Positions 34,846-44,700 of a stretch of DNA of 64,000 nucleotides are shown piece after piece (the first letter of the stretch is position 1; each line of letters starts with the position of its first letter). The notes beneath the pieces are model-generated. The model was not told the origin of the DNA, did not search any database, and saw nothing but the letters and a program-made list of their open reading frames with translations. This stretch comes from a bacterium (GTDB taxonomy: Bacteria > Myxococcota_A > UBA9160 > UBA4427): the NCBI GenBank assembly GCA_024742285.1, contig JANSYR010000002.1, positions 1-64,000 on the forward strand, given 5' to 3'. Position numbers and translations under genes: made by a program.

Positions 34846-35439
34846 GTGGTGTCGACGTCGATCCTCTTCGTCCGCCACGGCGAGACGACCTGGAACGTCG
34901 CGAAGCGGTGGCAGGGCCAGGCGGACACGCCGCTCACCGAGCAGGGCGAGGCGCAGGCGCTGCGCGTGGCGGCGCTGCTCGCCGCCGAGACGGATCGACC
35001 CTGGACGCGGCTGGTGTCGAGCGATCTCCAGCGCGCCCGTCGAACGGCGGAGGCGATCGGGAGCGCCCTCGGGCTCCGTGTCGAAGACGAGCCCCGATTC
35101 CGGGAGCGGGACGTGCGGGACTGGTCGGGGCTGACCCACCCCGAGGTCGAGGCGCGCGATCCCGAGGCCTACCGCCGGTTCCGGAGCGGAGACCCGACGA
35201 TTCGGATGGGGGGCGGCGAGTCCACCCTCGATCTCCGTGCGCGGGCCCTCGCGGCGATTCGTGAGCTCCACGCCGCTGCGGACGGCCATGTGATCGTCGT
35301 GACCCACCTCGGTCTGATCCGGAGCCTCTTCCCCGGCGCGGAGGTCGCGAATACAGGGCGCCTCGCGCTCGACGCGGCGACGCTGCTCGCCTCGCCGCCG
35401 CCCACGCGGCGCGAAGACGACTCGGCGCCGGTGCTCTAG
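34846..35439 (+). CDS. Histidine phosphatase family protein
   Basis: This 197-aa phosphoglycerate-mutase-like phosphatase has the RHGE motif (ILFVRHGETTWNVAKRWQGQ), VSSDLQRARRTAEAIG, ERDVRDWSGLTHPE and the C-terminal catalytic VIVVTHLGLIRSL. Substrate (alpha-ribazole phosphate, sugar phosphate) cannot be told from sequence. The GTG at 34846 or 34849 starts it. Its last codons and stop lie inside the first copy of a 40-bp tandem repeat. Confidence 0.85.
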   Translation: MVSTSILFVRHGETTWNVAKRWQGQADTPLTEQGEAQALRVAALLAAETDRPWTRLVSSDLQRARRTAEAIGSALGLRVEDEPRFRERDVRDWSGLTHPEVEARDPEAYRRFRSGDPTIRMGGGESTLDLRARALAAIRELHAAADGHVIVVTHLGLIRSLFPGAEVANTGRLALDAATLLASPPPTRREDDSAPVL

Positions 35440-35584
35440 AAGCGGTCCGCGACCCAGCGTCCAGGCGCCGGTGCTCTAGAAGCGGTCCGCGACCCAGCGT
35501 CCAGGCGCCGGTGCTCTAGAAGCGGTCCGCGGCCCGGCGTCCAGGCGCCGGTGCTCTAGAAGCGGTCCGCGGCCCGGCGTCTAG
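35425..35584. repeat. Four-copy 40-bp tandem repeat in the convergent gap
   Basis: Four uninterrupted 40-bp units start at 35425, 35465, 35505 and 35545. Copies 1-2 carry GCGACCCAGCG where copies 3-4 carry GCGGCCCGGCG; copy 4 ends GTCTAG instead of GTCCAG. Copy 1 holds the stop codon of the histidine phosphatase (GTGCTCTAG), repeated in every copy, and copy 4 supplies the cstA stop on the other strand. The unit contains TCTAGA. It fills the whole convergent interval. Confidence 0.98.
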
Positions 35585-37251
35585 CCGTCGGTTTCGGGCT
35601 GCGCGTCGCGGAGGACCCGGAAGCCCTCGAGCAGGATCCAGACGTCGAGCGCGAGGATCAGCGTGCCCGAGAGCGAGAGCAGCCAGAGCGTCTCGAAGTT
35701 CGCGTAGTAGTCGAGCAGATTGCCGATCATGGCCCAGGCGGTGACGGCGGCGACCGCGACCATCGGCACCAGCGTATAGGCGTAGGGGCGGCCCTGGCGC
35801 TTCAGCCAGACCGACACGACCAGCAGCGTCACGCCCGCGACGAGCTGATTCGTCGTTCCGAAGAGCGGCCAGAGCGCGAGGCCCCCCTGGCCACCGCCCT
35901 GGGTGATGGCGAGCAGCAGCGCGGCGCCGATCCCGAGCGCCCCGGCCACGAAGCGGTTCGACATCGGCTTCACGCCGTAGGCTTCACCGAGCTCGGCCAG
36001 GACCAGGCGCTGGATGCGTGCTCCCGTGTCGAGGGAGGTCGCCGCGAACGCGATCACCATCACGGCCATGAAGGTTCGCGCCGTCTCGAAGGGAATGCCG
36101 AGCGCCGCAACGAAGCGCGCACCGCCGCTCACGAAGGCGTCGAGCTTGGCGGCCATGCCGTTGGCCGCGCCCCAGCTCTCGTAGTGGGCCCACCAGTCGG
36201 CCGCGGACTCGAAGCCCGCCGTCGCGGCGAGCACGGCCATCAGCCCGAGAAAACCCTCGGCGAGCATCCCGCCGTAGCCGATCGGGCGCGCGTCGGTCAT
36301 GCGCGAGAGCTGCTTCGAAGTCGTGCCCGAGGAGACCAGGCCGTGGAAGCCCGAGATGGCGCCGCAGGCGATCGTCACGAAGAGGAAGGGAATGAGCGAC
36401 GGCGCTCCTTCCGGCGAGGCATTGAGCGCGGGGGCGACGACGCCCGGCCGTAGGACGATCAGGCCCGCGGAGAGGAGGGCGAGGCCGGTCACGAGCTGGT
36501 GCGAGTTGATGTAGTCGCGCGGCTGCAGGAGGAGCCAGACGGGCATCACGCTGGCGACGAACGAATAGAGGAGCAGCAGGACCACCCAGTGGGTGATCGT
36601 GAGCTCGGTGATCGCCGGGAAGGCCTCGACGAAGGCCTGGCCCTGGAAGATCGCGAAGAGCAGCAGCGCATAACAAACGAGCGAAGGCACGAACATCGGG
36701 AGCCCGCGCTTGTACACGAGCCAGCCGAGGGTCATCGCCACGAGGATCTGGACGTTGATCGGGAAGATCGAGCTCGGGGTCGAGACGAAGAGCGTCGCGA
36801 TGATGTAGGCGAAGACGGCGAGCACGACCCAGGTCAGCAGCGAGATGATGACGAGAAAGAGCGTGCGCACCCGCGCTCCGACCACCGCGCCGGCGACGTC
36901 GCCGATCGAACGACCGCGGTGGCGGGCGCTGATCACGAGGGCGGAGAAGTCGTGGGCCGCGCCCATGAAGACGGTCCCGAGGCACACCCAGACCAGCGCC
37001 GGGACCCAGCCCCAGATGACCGCGATCGAAGGGCCGACGATCGGGGCGGCGCCGGCGATCGAGGCGAAGTGGTGGCCCCACAGCACGTGCCGCTTGGTCG
37101 GAACGTAGTCGACGCCGTCTTCGAGCTCGCGGCTCGGGACCGGCTCGTCCTCGCGCAGCTGGTAGAGGGAGTTCGCGAGGAAGCCCGAGTAGAACCGGTA
37201 GCCGAGCGCGAAGACCACGAAGACGAGGGCGGCGAGCGTTGCGGCGTTCAA
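35581..37251 (-). CDS. cstA: Carbon starvation protein CstA-type transporter
   Basis: CstA/BtsT proteins are multi-pass inner-membrane transporters of peptides or pyruvate. The 556-aa protein has at least 14 hydrophobic stretches and the family motif GHHFASIAGAAPIVGPSIAV, followed by WGWVPALVWVCLGTVFMGAA. The C-terminal half also contains ARPIGYGGMLAEGFLGLMAV, as in CstA. The start is TTG at 37251; an ATG is not available at this position. It is shorter than E. coli CstA (about 700 aa), like other compact family members. The stop is embedded in the tandem repeat, and it is convergent to the phosphatase gene. Confidence 0.92.
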   Translation of the reverse strand: MNAATLAALVFVVFALGYRFYSGFLANSLYQLREDEPVPSRELEDGVDYVPTKRHVLWGHHFASIAGAAPIVGPSIAVIWGWVPALVWVCLGTVFMGAAHDFSALVISARHRGRSIGDVAGAVVGARVRTLFLVIISLLTWVVLAVFAYIIATLFVSTPSSIFPINVQILVAMTLGWLVYKRGLPMFVPSLVCYALLLFAIFQGQAFVEAFPAITELTITHWVVLLLLYSFVASVMPVWLLLQPRDYINSHQLVTGLALLSAGLIVLRPGVVAPALNASPEGAPSLIPFLFVTIACGAISGFHGLVSSGTTSKQLSRMTDARPIGYGGMLAEGFLGLMAVLAATAGFESAADWWAHYESWGAANGMAAKLDAFVSGGARFVAALGIPFETARTFMAVMVIAFAATSLDTGARIQRLVLAELGEAYGVKPMSNRFVAGALGIGAALLLAITQGGGQGGLALWPLFGTTNQLVAGVTLLVVSVWLKRQGRPYAYTLVPMVAVAAVTAWAMIGNLLDYYANFETLWLLSLSGTLILALDVWILLEGFRVLRDAQPETDG

Positions 37252-37314
37252 TCGAGGGACTCCGGGTGACGGTCGTCGGGGGCCGCCAAACGTATCCGGG
37301 CCGCGGGAGCGCCG

Positions 37315-37854
37315 CTAGGCGCGGGTGCCGACCGAGGGGCTGTCTTCCGGCGCGCGCAGCCGGCGCGAGATCAGCAGCAGCGCGCCGATCGCGACGGCGC
37401 CCCCGGTCACGTCGATCAGGATGTCGTTCGGACTCCCGGTTCGCGCGGTCGAGAAGGCCTGGCGGGCCTCGTCCGCGGTGGCGACGAGGGCGACCAGGAA
37501 GAGGGCGGTCCAGGCGGCGGTCGCGACCCGGTTGCGGGGCGCCGAGATCAGGGCGGCACGGAAGGTGAGCAGCGCGAGAACGCCGTACTCGACGAAGTGG
37601 GCCGACTTTCGGACGGCCAGGTAGATCCGCCATTTCGTTGGGCCTTCGAGCTCGCCGAAGAAGAACTCGAGCAGCGGCGAGAGCGTTCGGCTCGTCTCCT
37701 GGAGCGACCAGTCGTCTCCGCCCAGGGACCAGATCACGCCGGCCCAGACGGCGACGAGGGTCCAGGCGAGGGCAATGCGTCGTCGTCGCGACGGGGTCGC
37801 GGGATCCGGTTCGCCCGGCTGGGAGTCGGTCGCGGCCAAGGTGCCCTTCCTCAT
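37315..37854 (-). CDS. VanZ-like membrane protein
   Basis: This 179-aa inner-membrane protein has the VanZ family motif (KSAHFVEYGVLALLTFRA), DEARQAFSTARTGSPNDILI and DVTGGAVAIGALLL, with four to five hydrophobic segments. In VanZ-type proteins these segments often occur with envelope genes. Its biochemical role is not established. ATG 37854 opens the frame after a run of Ser/Pro residues; the longer upstream frame is spurious. It is co-oriented with cstA (63 bp apart) and divergent to the ATP-grasp gene. Confidence 0.75.
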   Translation of the reverse strand: MRKGTLAATDSQPGEPDPATPSRRRRIALAWTLVAVWAGVIWSLGGDDWSLQETSRTLSPLLEFFFGELEGPTKWRIYLAVRKSAHFVEYGVLALLTFRAALISAPRNRVATAAWTALFLVALVATADEARQAFSTARTGSPNDILIDVTGGAVAIGALLLISRRLRAPEDSPSVGTRA

Positions 37855-37935
37855 CGCGCCGAAGCGCACGCGCGGAACAGGATAGCCCGCTTCGTCGAAA
37901 CGACTCGCGGCGTCCGACCTCGGTATCGTATCGGC

Positions 37936-38943
37936 ATGTCCATCCTGAACGTGGGTCTCGTCTTCGAGACCTTCGACACCTATCCCCGCGAATCCGCGGA
38001 TCCCGTCGACGCCCACGTGGAATTCGAGCCCGAATCGACGATCGAAGCCCTCGAGTCGGCGATCGCGTTCCTCGGGCACCGTCCGCGTCGCCTCGGTTCG
38101 CCGAGGGCGCTCCTGGAGGCCGCGGCGAAGGGAGGGCTCGCGGGGGTCGACGTCGCGTTCAACCTGGCCGAGGGGTTCGGCGGGCGGAACCGCGAGGCGT
38201 GGGCACCGGTCGTGCTCGAGATGGCGGGGATCCCGACGATCGGATCCGATGCGCTCTCCCTGTCCCTCTCCCTCGACAAGGCCTGGGCCAATCGCCACGT
38301 CGCGGCGGCCGGAGTTCCGATCGCGCCCCAGCGGACCCTTGCGAGCGGACGCGAGGCAAAAGAAGCCGAGCTGCCGGCCGGGTTCCCACTCTTCGTGAAG
38401 CCGCGCTGGGAAGGGACGGCGAAGGGGATCCGCGCGAGCTCGCGGGTCGAAGACCGGGAGGCGCTGGTGGCCGAGGTGGACCGCGTGACCACGACCTACC
38501 AGCAGCCGGCGCTCGTCGAGGCGTTCGTGCCCGGGGCCGAGTACACGGTCACGCTGATCGGGAACGACCCGCCCGAGGCGCTGCCCGTCGTGCAGCGGGC
38601 GCTCGAGCGCGAAACCGGGATCGGATTGCATGCCCTCGAAGGCCCCGCGTCGGGCGGAGCGGCGCTCGATCACGTGACTCCGGGCGCCCTCGAACCGACG
38701 CTCGAGGCGGAGCTCTCGCGGCTCGCGGTCCTGGCCTTCGATGCGCTCGACTGTCGGGACTTCGCACGGGCGGATTTCCGGCTCGACCGCGACGGAGGGC
38801 CGGTCTTCCTCGAGATCAACCCGCTTCCGACCTTTGCGACGGACGGGACCTTCGCCATCCTCGCGGAGCTCGAGGGGGTCTCCCTCGACGAGATGCTCGG
38901 CCGCTGCGTCCGAGCGGGGCTGCGACGTCTCGATCTGGAGTAG
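37936..38943 (+). CDS. D-alanine-D-alanine ligase-like ATP-grasp enzyme
   Basis: This 335-aa ATP-grasp ligase resembles Ddl. It has the N-terminal GLVFETFDTYP, the PVVLEMAGIPTIGSDA binding loop, the ATP-binding FPLFVKPRWEGTAKGI and the metal-site EINPLPTFA. Active Ddl motifs are partly changed and the protein is fairly divergent, so the amino-acid substrates may not be D-Ala. It is 32 bp upstream of a lysine 2,3-aminomutase gene, and the two form a plausible operon, perhaps making a beta-lysine dipeptide or related compound (speculation). Confidence 0.7.
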   Translation: MSILNVGLVFETFDTYPRESADPVDAHVEFEPESTIEALESAIAFLGHRPRRLGSPRALLEAAAKGGLAGVDVAFNLAEGFGGRNREAWAPVVLEMAGIPTIGSDALSLSLSLDKAWANRHVAAAGVPIAPQRTLASGREAKEAELPAGFPLFVKPRWEGTAKGIRASSRVEDREALVAEVDRVTTTYQQPALVEAFVPGAEYTVTLIGNDPPEALPVVQRALERETGIGLHALEGPASGGAALDHVTPGALEPTLEAELSRLAVLAFDALDCRDFARADFRLDRDGGPVFLEINPLPTFATDGTFAILAELEGVSLDEMLGRCVRAGLRRLDLE

Positions 38944-38975
38944 GGCGCAGTGGCGAGGACGAAGGAGAAGCGGGC

Positions 38976-40121
38976 GTGAGTGCGGCGACGACACAGAACG
39001 AGGCACGCCCGATCGCGGTCTGGCCGCCCGAGCCGTCGGTTCCGCCGAAGGGCGTCGATCCGTCGGATTGGTCCGATTGGGGCTGGCAGATGCGCAATCG
39101 CATCCGTGACGCCGAGGGCCTCCGCGCCTACATCGACCCGACGCCGGAAGAGGAGGCCGCGATCGTCGATCTGGCGAGCCGCTTCCGATTCGTGATCACG
39201 CCGTACTTCGCGTCCCTGATGGACCCGAAGGATCCGGCCTGTCCCGTTCGCAAGCAGGTCGTCCCGCGGCCCGCCGAGCTCGGCGACGCCGCTGGTCGCG
39301 AAGATCCGCTCGACGAGGTCGCGCACTCGCCGGTCAAGAACGTCGTCCGGGTCTATCGCGACCGGATCGCCTTCTGCGTCAACAACGAGTGCGCGCTCTA
39401 CTGCCGCTACTGCCTGCGCAAGCGGATGGTCGGCGACGCCGAGTGGACGATGCAGAAGAAGGAGCTCGAGCTCGCCCTCGACTGGATCGCGGCGACGCCG
39501 GAGATCCGGGACGTGCTGCTGACCGGCGGAGATCCCCTCGTCTTCTCCGACGCACGGCTCGAGTGGCTGCTCACCCGGCTGCGGGCCATCCCGCACGTGG
39601 AACTGATCCGCCTCGGAACGCGTCTGCCCGTCACGCTGCCTTTCCGCGTGACGGACGATCTCTGCGCGATGCTCGAACGCTTCCACCCGCTCTGGGTGAA
39701 CACCCACTTCAATCACCCGAAGGAGCTGACCGCCGACGCGGCGGCGGCCTGCGATCGCCTGCTGCGCGCGGGGATCCCGGTCGGCAACCAGAGCGTCCTG
39801 CTCCGGGGGGTGAACGACGACCACGACACGATGAAGGCGCTCTGTGAGACGCTCGTGCGGATGCGCGTCCGCCCCTACTACGTCTATCAGGCGCAGCTCC
39901 TCGAAGGGACCGAGCACTTCCGGGTGCCGATCGAGGACGGGATCGAGATCTTCAAGCAGATGCGGGGTCGGACGAGTGGCTTCGCGATCCCCCAGTTCGT
40001 GCTCGATACCCCCCATGGCAAGGTTCCCCTCGATCATCCCTTCGCACGCGGAAGGGACGGGGACGACTTCGTGGTGGAGGCCTTCGATGGCACGCTCTGG
40101 CGCGAGCCGAATCCGCGTTAG
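38976..40121 (+). CDS. kamA: KamA-type lysine 2,3-aminomutase (radical SAM)
   Basis: This 381-aa radical-SAM enzyme interconverts L-lysine and L-beta-lysine using PLP. It carries the cluster motif NECALYCRYCLRKR (C-x3-C-x2-C), DWSDWGWQMRNRI at the N-terminus, VLLTGGDPLVFSD, and PYYVYQAQLLEGTEHFRVP. GTG 38976 is preceded by AAGGAG 9 bases upstream. The size matches standalone aminomutases and exceeds EpmB (about 340 aa). It sits between the ATP-grasp gene and murJ. Beta-lysine is used as a compatible solute or precursor, but EF-P modification is also possible. Confidence 0.85.
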   Translation: MSAATTQNEARPIAVWPPEPSVPPKGVDPSDWSDWGWQMRNRIRDAEGLRAYIDPTPEEEAAIVDLASRFRFVITPYFASLMDPKDPACPVRKQVVPRPAELGDAAGREDPLDEVAHSPVKNVVRVYRDRIAFCVNNECALYCRYCLRKRMVGDAEWTMQKKELELALDWIAATPEIRDVLLTGGDPLVFSDARLEWLLTRLRAIPHVELIRLGTRLPVTLPFRVTDDLCAMLERFHPLWVNTHFNHPKELTADAAAACDRLLRAGIPVGNQSVLLRGVNDDHDTMKALCETLVRMRVRPYYVYQAQLLEGTEHFRVPIEDGIEIFKQMRGRTSGFAIPQFVLDTPHGKVPLDHPFARGRDGDDFVVEAFDGTLWREPNPR

Positions 40122-40132
40122 GGGACGCGAGC

Positions 40133-41713
40133 GTGACTGACGACCAACGTCGCGTCGCCGGTGCCGCGGGACTGCTCGCGGCGAGCGTGCTGATCGCGCG
40201 CGTCCTCGGCTTGTTGCGAGACGCGCTCCTCGCCTCTCAGCTGGGGCTTGGGCCCGAAGTCGACGTCTACTACGCGGCGTTCATGATCCCGGACATCCTG
40301 GGCTACCTGCTCGCCGCCGGGGCAGTCGCCGTCGCGATCACGCCGCCCTACGTGAAGCGGCTCGAGCACGAGGGCCAGACCGCTGCGGCGCGATTCGCGT
40401 CGGTCGTCGTCGGGACCGTCGGGGGCCTCGCGACCGGGGCGACGATCGTGCTCTGGTTGCAGGCCGAGCCCTTGATGCGGCTCCAGTTCCCGGACTTCGA
40501 CGACGCGAACCTCGCGGAGGCGGTCCGTCTGACGCGGATCGTGCTGCCGGCGCAGATCTTCTTCCTGACCGGGGGCGTGCTGCGCGGCGTGTTGATGGCG
40601 CACGGTCGCTTCGCGCCCCAGGCGTGGGCGTCGATCGTCTACAGCGCCGCGCCCATCGGCGGGGCGCTCGTCGCGATGGCGCTCGGCGTCGAGGGGCGCG
40701 CCGACGGCTTCGCCTGGGGCACCCTCGTCGGCGCGATCGTCGGTCAATGGGCGATCCCGGTCTTCGCGCTTCGCCGTCTGCCCGGTGCCGTCGGACGGAT
40801 TCGCGTGGCGCCCCTCGACCGCGATTTCCGGGAGTACGCGTGGCTCGCGCTGCCGCTCATGCTCGGGCTCGGTCTCACGACCGTCGACGAGTGGTACGAG
40901 AAGTGGCTGGGCGCGACGATCGCGCCCGGCGCGATCGCGGCCATCACCCTCGCGCGCAAGCTGATGATGGTGCCGGTCGGGATCGTGGGACAGGCGGTCG
41001 GGGCGGCGCTCCTGCCTTCGCTCACGACGCGATACCAACAGGGAGACGACGCGGGCTTCGGCGAGCTGCTGACGACGACGTTGCGGACGTGTCTCGGGCT
41101 CGGTCTCGTCGCGGCGGGCGGACTCGCGGCGCTGGCGCTTCCGGCGGTTCGGCTCGTCTACGAGTACGGACGATTCGAGGGCGCGGACTCGCTCGCGGTC
41201 GCTGGGCTCCTGGTCGTGCTCGCCGCGGCCATCCCGGGCTGGGTCGTGCAGCAGGTCGCCGTACGCGGGTTCTACGCCCGCGGCGAGATGTGGCTCGCGA
41301 TGGGGCTCTCGACGGGGATCGCGCTGGCGGTGTTCCCGCTCTACTGGATGGGCGCGCGGGGGCAGGGCGTGCAGGGGCTCGCGGCGGCCTCGGCGACGGC
41401 GATCTCGATGAACGCGATCCTGACCCTCGTCTGGCTGCACGTCCGCGCCGGGAGCCCGGATCCGCTCGCGCTCGTCCGCACGCTCGTGCGCGGCCTGCTC
41501 GTGGTCGCGCTCGCGGGGGTTGTGACGGTCCTCGCGCTCGGCCTCCTGCGCGAAGCGCTGCCCTGGGCGATCGCGCAGCTCGCAGTGGGCGGAGCGTTCT
41601 ATGGAATCGTCGCCCTCGTCGGGATCCGCTTCTTCGGCGACGAGGCGCTCCGCGAGGGCATCGAGGCCGTGCTCGCTCGGCTGCGCCGCGGATCGCGATC
41701 GGACCCCGAATGA
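40133..41713 (+). CDS. murJ: Lipid II flippase MurJ
   Basis: MurJ flips lipid II across the inner membrane for peptidoglycan synthesis. The 526-aa protein begins with ASVLIARVLGLLRDALLASQ and is hydrophobic throughout with about 14 TM helices. Conserved segments include YYAAFMIPDILGYLLAAGAV near the N-terminus and PVGIVGQAVGAALLPSLTT in the centre. The start is GTG 40133 after a short AGGGGACGCGAGC leader. Its stop overlaps the hydantoinase start (ATGA). Typical of MOP-family flippases. Confidence 0.92.
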   Translation: MTDDQRRVAGAAGLLAASVLIARVLGLLRDALLASQLGLGPEVDVYYAAFMIPDILGYLLAAGAVAVAITPPYVKRLEHEGQTAAARFASVVVGTVGGLATGATIVLWLQAEPLMRLQFPDFDDANLAEAVRLTRIVLPAQIFFLTGGVLRGVLMAHGRFAPQAWASIVYSAAPIGGALVAMALGVEGRADGFAWGTLVGAIVGQWAIPVFALRRLPGAVGRIRVAPLDRDFREYAWLALPLMLGLGLTTVDEWYEKWLGATIAPGAIAAITLARKLMMVPVGIVGQAVGAALLPSLTTRYQQGDDAGFGELLTTTLRTCLGLGLVAAGGLAALALPAVRLVYEYGRFEGADSLAVAGLLVVLAAAIPGWVVQQVAVRGFYARGEMWLAMGLSTGIALAVFPLYWMGARGQGVQGLAAASATAISMNAILTLVWLHVRAGSPDPLALVRTLVRGLLVVALAGVVTVLALGLLREALPWAIAQLAVGGAFYGIVALVGIRFFGDEALREGIEAVLARLRRGSRSDPE

Positions 41714-44700
41714 GCGCCGCCCCGTGGCAGTTCTGGATCGACCGGGGCGGGACCTTCACCGATTGCCTCGGACTCGCGCCGGACGGTGTCGTCCATACGA
41801 CGAAGGTGCTCTCGTCGGATCGCGCGCCCCTCGAGGCCGTCGAACGGATCGTCTCCGTCGCCGGCGCGGGCCCGGAGGCGACCCGGGGCGCCCGCATCAA
41901 GCTCGGCACGACCGTCGCGACGAACGCGCTCCTCGAACGGCGCGGCGTCCCGACGGCGCTGCTCACCAACGAAGGACTCTCCGGCGTCTTCGACATCGGC
42001 ACCCAGGAACGTCCCGACCTCTTCGCCCTCGAGATCACCCGCTCCCCGCGGTTGCAGCGCTGGCGGCTCGAAGTCCCCGGACGCCGCGGCGCCGACGGCG
42101 AAATCGTCGAGCCCGTCGAGCTCGACCACGCACGCTCGCTCCTCGCAGGCGCCCGCGAAGAGGGGGCCCGGGCCGTCGCGATCGTCTGGCTGCACGCCCA
42201 CCTCGACCCCGCGGACGAGCGCGCGCTGGCCGAGGTGGCGCGCGACGTCGGATTCGAGCACGTCGTGGGCTCCCACGAGCTCGCCCGCGAAATCGGCTTC
42301 CTCTCGCGCGGCGAGACGACGATCGCCGACGGCTACCTGACGCCGCTCTTGCGCGGCCACGTGGATGCCCTCGCGCGTGGTCTGCCCGAGGCCGATCTCC
42401 GTTTCATGCAGTCGTCGGGAGGACTGACCGAGGGCGAGCGCTTCCGCGGGCCGAACGCGCTGCTCTCGGGGCCGGCGGGCGGGGTCGTCGCGGCCGGCCG
42501 GGTCGCGCGGGCTGCCGGCTTCGACCGGGCGATCGGTTTCGACATGGGGGGCACGTCGACGGACGTGTCGCTGGTCGAAGGCGAGCGTCTCGACCGGGCT
42601 TTCGAGAGCGAGGTGGGCGGGGTCCGGGTGAAGGCACCGATGCTGCGGATCCATACCGTGGCCGCCGGGGGCGGCTCGCTCTGTCGCTTCGACGGAATCC
42701 GGCTGACGGTGGGGCCCGAGAGTGCGGGGAGTGATCCCGGCCCGCTCTGTTACGACCTCCGCGACGCGGAGGGGCGGCCGAAGGCGACGGAGCTCGCGGT
42801 GACCGACGTGAACCTCGCCCTCGGGCGCGTGATGCCGGACCGCTTCCCTTTTTCCCTCGCGCGCGCGCCGGTCGACCGCGCGCTCTCGTCGATGCGCGAC
42901 ACCCTGGCCAAGTCTGGATTCGAACGCAGCGAGGAGGAGATCGCGGCGGGCTTCTTCGAGATCGCGAATGCGAGCATGGCGCAGGCGATCATCGAGGTGA
43001 GCGTCGAACGCGGGGCGGATCCGCGCGACCACGTGCTCGTCGGCTTCGGTGGCGCCGGGGGCCAGCACGTCTGCGCGATCGCGCGCCGACTCGGCATCTC
43101 GGAGATCCTGCTCCATCCGTACGCCGGTCTGCTCTCGGCCTACGGGATCGGGATCGCGCCGGAGTCCTGGGACGGTCAGCGCGACGGGCGCGCGCGCACG
43201 CTGCCGATCGAAGGGCCGCTTCCGGAATCGATCGGGGCCGAGTGGTCCGCCCTGGAGGACGAGGGGCGCGGCGCGCTCACGGGCGAAGGCGTCGCCGGCG
43301 ACGATCAGCACGTCGAGCGCAGCCTCGACCTCGGCTACGTCGGAACGGATACCGCGCTCACCGTCGTCGGGTCGGGAGACGCACCCGCCTGGCGGACGTC
43401 CTTCGAGGACGAGCACCGCACGCGTTTCGGCTACGTCCGTGAAGGCCGCGAGATCGAGGTCAAGGCCGTGCGTGTCCGGCTCGCCGGCGCGGCGGGGGAG
43501 GCGCCCTCACCGGCGCCGCCGGACGGGCACGCCTCGCCGGAGCCGATCCGGCGAACACGGGCCTGGTTTCCGGAGGTCGGCCGGGTCGAGGCGCCCGTTT
43601 TCGAGCGCGAGTCGCTTCGGCCGGGGGATCGTCTGGAAGGACCGGCGCTGATCCTCGAATCGACGGGAACCGTCGTCGTCGACCCGGGCTTCGCGCTCGA
43701 GGTGGACGAGGGACGCGTGTTCCGGCTGCGCTTCGAGGGACGGGTCGAACGGACGCGATCCGTCGATCTAGAGGAGGCGGATCCGGTCCGGCTCGAGGTC
43801 CTCGGCAACCGCTTCATGTCGATCGCGGAGCAGATGGGTGCCGTGCTCCGGAACACGTCGGTCTCGACGAACATCAAGGAGCGTCTCGACTATTCCTGTG
43901 CGGTCTTCGATCGCGAGGGGGGGCTCGTCGCGAACGCGCCGCACATTCCGGTCCATCTGGGCGCGATGGCCGACACGATCGCGGCGGTGCGCGCGCGCTT
44001 TCCGGAGATGGCGCCCGGCGACGTCTTCGTCACGAACGATCCCTTCGCGGGGGGGTCGCACCTGCCGGACGTGACGGTCGTGACGCCGGTCTTCGAGGTG
44101 GGGGACGAGCGGCCGTCGTTCTACGTGGCGAGCCGCGGCCACCACGCGGACCTCGGGGGCAAGACGCCCGGCTCGATGCCTCCGGACTCGACGTGCCTCG
44201 AGGAAGAGGGCGTGCTGATCGAGGCGTTCCCGCTGGTCCGCGAAGGACACTTCGACGAGGCGCGCATCCGACGCGTGCTGGGCGAGGGGCCCTATCCGGC
44301 GCGGCGACCCGACGACAACGTCGCGGATCTCGAGGCGATGGTGGCGGCGAACCGGGCCGGAAGCGCGCTGCTCGAAGCCCTCGTCGAAGAGGTCGGGGAC
44401 GAGGTCGTGCAGGTCACGATGGCGCAGCTCCAACGGGCGGGCGCCACGAAGGTCGCCGGCGAGCTCGCGGCGCTCGCTCCGGGGGAGCACGTCTTCGAGG
44501 ACGCCCTCGACGACGGGACCCCGATCCGGGTCCGGCTCGGTCTCGTCCACGCGGACGGCAGCGATCCGGACGCGCTGCCTGCGCGGATGACGATCGACTT
44601 CGAGGGCACGGGCCCCGCGCAGGCGCACAACCTGAACGCCCCCGCGGCGGTCGTGCGCGCGGCGGTGATCTACGTGCTGCGTTCGCTCGTCGCGGAGCGG

